Of a stretch of 64,000 bases of DNA, positions 61,169 through 64,000 are shown piece after piece. The stretch's first letter is position 1, and every line of letters begins with the position of its first letter. Both the position numbers and the translations under genes were made by a program. The stretch lies in the NCBI RefSeq assembly GCF_900105165.1, contig NZ_LT629740.1, positions 4,898,001 to 4,962,000 of the forward strand, in the 5' to 3' direction. This DNA comes from Mucilaginibacter mallensis (GTDB taxonomy: Bacteria; Bacteroidota; Bacteroidia; Sphingobacteriales; Sphingobacteriaceae). The notes under the pieces are model-generated. The model searched no databases and was not told the DNA's origin. It worked only from the letters and a program-made list of their open reading frames with translations.

Positions 61169-63889
61169 TTAGTGTGTGTACCGTAAACCGATGTTATAGT
61201 TAGCCTTATAAATATTCTGACCTACCGTTATATCGTTGATCTTTATAGTTGTTGGTGTGTTTAAAAGGTTATTGAACTTTCCGAATATGGTGAAGTGCCT
61301 GTCCAATGCTTTTTCGCCCGATAGTGCCAGGAATGACTGGGGCTGCGTGTAATAATCGTACCCGTAATTAGCATAAACCTGCGAAAGCGTTTTGCCCAGG
61401 TACTGGTAAGCTAATTGAACATATATGCCATGGTGCTTATCGCGGTACATTAATGATGCATTTAATGAATTATTGGTTTGCCCCTGCAATGGCCTGCTCT
61501 GTAATTTGGTTATTGTAGTATTATTGGGCCCTACAGAATCAGGAACCACTTTTAATGATTTTACATTTGAATAGATGTAGGCATAATTTGCCGACACCCC
61601 GAAATGCCCGAAGTATTTAGTGTAGACCAATTCAATACCCTCAATGGTAGCCTGGGGCGCAACGTTTTCGGGCGTGTAGGTAATATCGCCACTGCCAAAA
61701 CCTGTTAATGCAAGCTCAATGGGGTTATATAGTTTTTTGTAAAATGCACTTACAAATATCTGCTCATCATCCTTTGGATAAAGCTCATACCTAAGGTCAA
61801 AGTTGTCTGCTGTGGCATGTTTTAGGGCCGGATTACCCATTTCATTAATACCGCTTACACCCTGAATAGTATAAGGCACCAGCTCATAATAATTGGGCCG
61901 CGAAATGGATTCAAAAAAGGAAGCTCTAAGCTGACTTTTATCAGTTAATTTATAATTTAACTGCAAGCTGGGCAGCATATCGGTATAGTTCTTTCTTACA
62001 TCATTTTCCAGTGTTGGAATAAAGGTAATATAGTCAAATCCCTGCGAAGTATGCTCTTCCCTAACCCCGCCAAAAATATCCAGCTTAGGGAATGAAACTT
62101 TAAACTCCGCATAGCCTGCCGATATATCTTCAAAAGCGGTATAATTATTTACATCGTAACCGGCTGTGCCCTTTGCATTGTAAACGGTCCATTGTGCATT
62201 ATAAATGCTGGTGAATTGCTGCTTTTTACCGCTGGCATCGGTATCTGGCTTTAAATTATATTGATCCTCGGCATTATACCTGTCCTTATGGCGGTATAAA
62301 CCACCAACCTTTATCTCTACCGGTATATCTTTAACCCTGGCCCTATACGTAAGGTTGGCCAGGCCGCTTTCGTCCTTATCATTATTGTGCTGCCATGTAT
62401 GGCTTATGCCATCAAAATAATAGGGGGTGCTGGTAAAGTCAGCATTTATTTTATGGTCGATGGAGATATCAGCCTCATCAGGTACTTTTTTGGTTGATGT
62501 AGAAAATACGCCGGCCCAATCAAACAAAAAATGTTTTGAAAGGATGTGTTTACCCTCCAGCTTAAGGTTCTCGAGGAACTCCTTTTGGGTTAGCGACCGG
62601 TCGTCATTAACAACCGAGCCTGTCCCGGGACCAACCCTACCGCCATTACCACCCACTATTGAGGTATCAATACTCAGACGGGCCTGTGCCAGGTAGCTGT
62701 ACAACAAAACATTGTTTACTAAGATCTGATTATGATCATCAATCTTATAATCAGCATGAAATGAAAGACCGTTGTTTAATTGCTGATTTGAATAGGTAAG
62801 GTTTGAAACATCAGTTATGCCCGGCTTAAAGTCATTCTGCGGATTAGGCACTACCGGGTTAAATTGGGAATTAGAACCATAATATTGGTTTTGAAAATTA
62901 TCAGATAACATGATACCCAATTTCCCATCCAGGAAACGTTTGCCATAGGTTAGTCCCACTACAGTTGATGGCAGCGCCGTTTTGGGTTCAAAATCAAGAT
63001 TTGAGCGACTAAAATCACCGGGCTGGGCTGTATAACTACTCCCATAACGCGCAGAGGGGCTCTGCTGCTGAATATCCTGTTTTGAGAAGGTATAGAACTT
63101 ACGGTCGAGAAAGATCTGGCTGTAACCAACCTGCGCGGTTGCTTTTAGCAGCATGGTATCAGGAGCATCCTTAAAGATCAGGTTCACCGTGCCACCAATA
63201 GCATCACCCTCCATTTCGGGCAGTAATGATTTGCTTACCTCTATCCGTTGCAGCATGTCTGATGGCACAATATCAAGCGATACATATCTTGATTTTTCAT
63301 CAGGGCTGGTAACCTTTACACCATTAATAAGTGTGTTGTTATAACGAGGTTCGAGTCCGCGGATAATGGCATAAGCTTCATCGCCGCCGGTGTTGCGCTG
63401 TATGGTTACACCTGATACCCGCGACAGCACATTGGCCGCGTTAATATCCGGCGATCGCTCCATAACTTTAGCGGTAACCACATTGGTAATGTTATCTGCA
63501 TTTTTTTCGGATGTGCGCCCGGCAGCTTCTGATTCCTTATCAAGCTTTCCGAAAACGGTTACTGTTTTAAGATCATTGGTTTTTGATTCCAGTTTAATAT
63601 CGAGCAGCATTACCTGGCCCGCGCCAATCTTGATCTTTTGCTCGAATTCTGAATAACCAATAAATTTAACCTTCACCTTATACTCGCCGGGAGTAATATT
63701 GGCTAAGGTATATTCACCCTTTTCGTTTGCCGAAACGGCATTCTTGTAATCATCAAAATGTATTACCGCGCCGGGTAAAACCTCACCCGTTTGCTTATCT
63801 GTAATGTGGCCTTTTAACGTAGCATTCTGAGCCCAGGCGGCGGTTGTAAACAGTACGAAAAATATAAAAAAGTAAAGCTTTCTGATCAT
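61169..63889 (-). CDS. TonB-dependent receptor (phosphatase-linked unit)
   Basis: A 906-residue outer-membrane receptor. It has a signal peptide (1-20), a carboxypeptidase-like domain (about 23-105, LKGHITDKQTGEVLPGAVIHFDD), a plug with GVTIQRNTGGDEAYAIIRGLEPRYNNTLINGVKV and EMEGDAIGGTVNLIFK, and a long barrel ending YNIGLRYTH. It is of the TonB-Xanth-Caul-like type, not a SusC. It heads a four-gene minus-strand unit with a beta-helix lipoprotein, YncE and a phosphatase, so an organophosphate or a phosphate-linked compound is the probable ligand. Only 110 bp of its upstream region are in the window. Confidence 0.94.
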   Translation of the reverse strand: MIRKLYFFIFFVLFTTAAWAQNATLKGHITDKQTGEVLPGAVIHFDDYKNAVSANEKGEYTLANITPGEYKVKVKFIGYSEFEQKIKIGAGQVMLLDIKLESKTNDLKTVTVFGKLDKESEAAGRTSEKNADNITNVVTAKVMERSPDINAANVLSRVSGVTIQRNTGGDEAYAIIRGLEPRYNNTLINGVKVTSPDEKSRYVSLDIVPSDMLQRIEVSKSLLPEMEGDAIGGTVNLIFKDAPDTMLLKATAQVGYSQIFLDRKFYTFSKQDIQQQSPSARYGSSYTAQPGDFSRSNLDFEPKTALPSTVVGLTYGKRFLDGKLGIMLSDNFQNQYYGSNSQFNPVVPNPQNDFKPGITDVSNLTYSNQQLNNGLSFHADYKIDDHNQILVNNVLLYSYLAQARLSIDTSIVGGNGGRVGPGTGSVVNDDRSLTQKEFLENLKLEGKHILSKHFLFDWAGVFSTSTKKVPDEADISIDHKINADFTSTPYYFDGISHTWQHNNDKDESGLANLTYRARVKDIPVEIKVGGLYRHKDRYNAEDQYNLKPDTDASGKKQQFTSIYNAQWTVYNAKGTAGYDVNNYTAFEDISAGYAEFKVSFPKLDIFGGVREEHTSQGFDYITFIPTLENDVRKNYTDMLPSLQLNYKLTDKSQLRASFFESISRPNYYELVPYTIQGVSGINEMGNPALKHATADNFDLRYELYPKDDEQIFVSAFYKKLYNPIELALTGFGSGDITYTPENVAPQATIEGIELVYTKYFGHFGVSANYAYIYSNVKSLKVVPDSVGPNNTTITKLQSRPLQGQTNNSLNASLMYRDKHHGIYVQLAYQYLGKTLSQVYANYGYDYYTQPQSFLALSGEKALDRHFTIFGKFNNLLNTPTTIKINDITVGQNIYKANYNIGLRYTH

Positions 63890-64000
63890 GTGTTTTGCTT
63901 ATATAAAGGCAAAACACAGGGCCAATTCTGAATAAATATTGAATATCCGGGTCGGAATTTAACGCTTAATTATATGGTAACGGACACTTAACAATCAAGG

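Overview
The window looks like a chromosomal segment of a Sphingobacteriaceae bacterium (Bacteroidota), probably Mucilaginibacter- or Pedobacter-like. The evidence is two SusC/SusD pairs, two more TonB-dependent receptors, an ECF sigma/FecR pair, lipoproteins with a Cys-Lys-Lys-Asp start, Bacteroidota-style TAnnTTTG promoter boxes, very AT-rich intergenic DNA and few Shine-Dalgarno sites. The genus is inferred from gene style; no marker gene is present.

Layout. (1) 1-10440 is a nitrate/nitrite assimilation block: a nitrate reductase fused to a FAD/NAD oxidoreductase (cut by the left edge), a NarK-type transporter, an outer-membrane porin, a divergent Crp/Fnr regulator with an FNR-like cysteine set, NirD and NirB, then divergent siroheme methyltransferase CobA and a small partner protein. 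(2) 10441-13600 is an unsettled zone: an IS110-family transposase with a structured downstream non-coding region that could be its bridge RNA, about 0.9 kb of gene-free DNA, an orphan acyl carrier protein, a small membrane protein and a sigma factor lacking region 4. (3) 13576-20815 holds a DUF1735/discoidin-like lipoprotein, a RibD/DHFR-type reductase, a short-chain dehydrogenase, two AraC regulators, a flavin monooxygenase and a small unknown protein. (4) 21099-30800 is a galactoside utilisation locus (GH35, divergent SusC, SusD, GH2) with two LacI-type operators in the divergent promoter region. (5) 31063-37405 has an amidohydrolase/decarboxylase with an AraC regulator, and a two-gene unit of an unknown secreted protein and a GH78 alpha-L-rhamnosidase. 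(6) 37470-43635 has a MITE-like palindrome with a flanking direct repeat, a secreted SnoaL-RidA fusion, a TetR regulator with an alpha/beta hydrolase related to haloalkane dehalogenases, a MocR regulator and a LytS/LytTR two-component pair. (7) 43935-46403 is a TonB receptor divergent from that pair. (8) 46512-55729 is one long minus-strand unit: ECF sigma, FecR, SusC with an STN domain, SusD, a DUF218 protein and a propeller-like protein, with no obvious glycosidase. (9) 55950-57787 has an NADPH:quinone reductase-like protein and an alpha/beta hydrolase. (10) 57864-63889 is a minus-strand unit of TonB receptor, beta-helix lipoprotein, YncE-like propeller and purple-acid-type phosphatase, probably for phosphate-ester scavenging.

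How it fits together: nitrate enters through the porin and NarK, is reduced to nitrite and then to ammonium by NirBD, and CobA supplies the siroheme. The remaining genes are mostly outer-membrane nutrient capture systems, each with its own regulator type (LacI-like operators, ECF/FecR, LytTR, TetR, AraC). I saw no tRNA, rRNA or CRISPR array and no phage module. The most unusual items are the putative bridge RNA with its 10-base match to the left flank, the TetR operator pair, the SnoaL-RidA fusion, and the two TonB-linked units with no obvious glycan-degrading enzyme.
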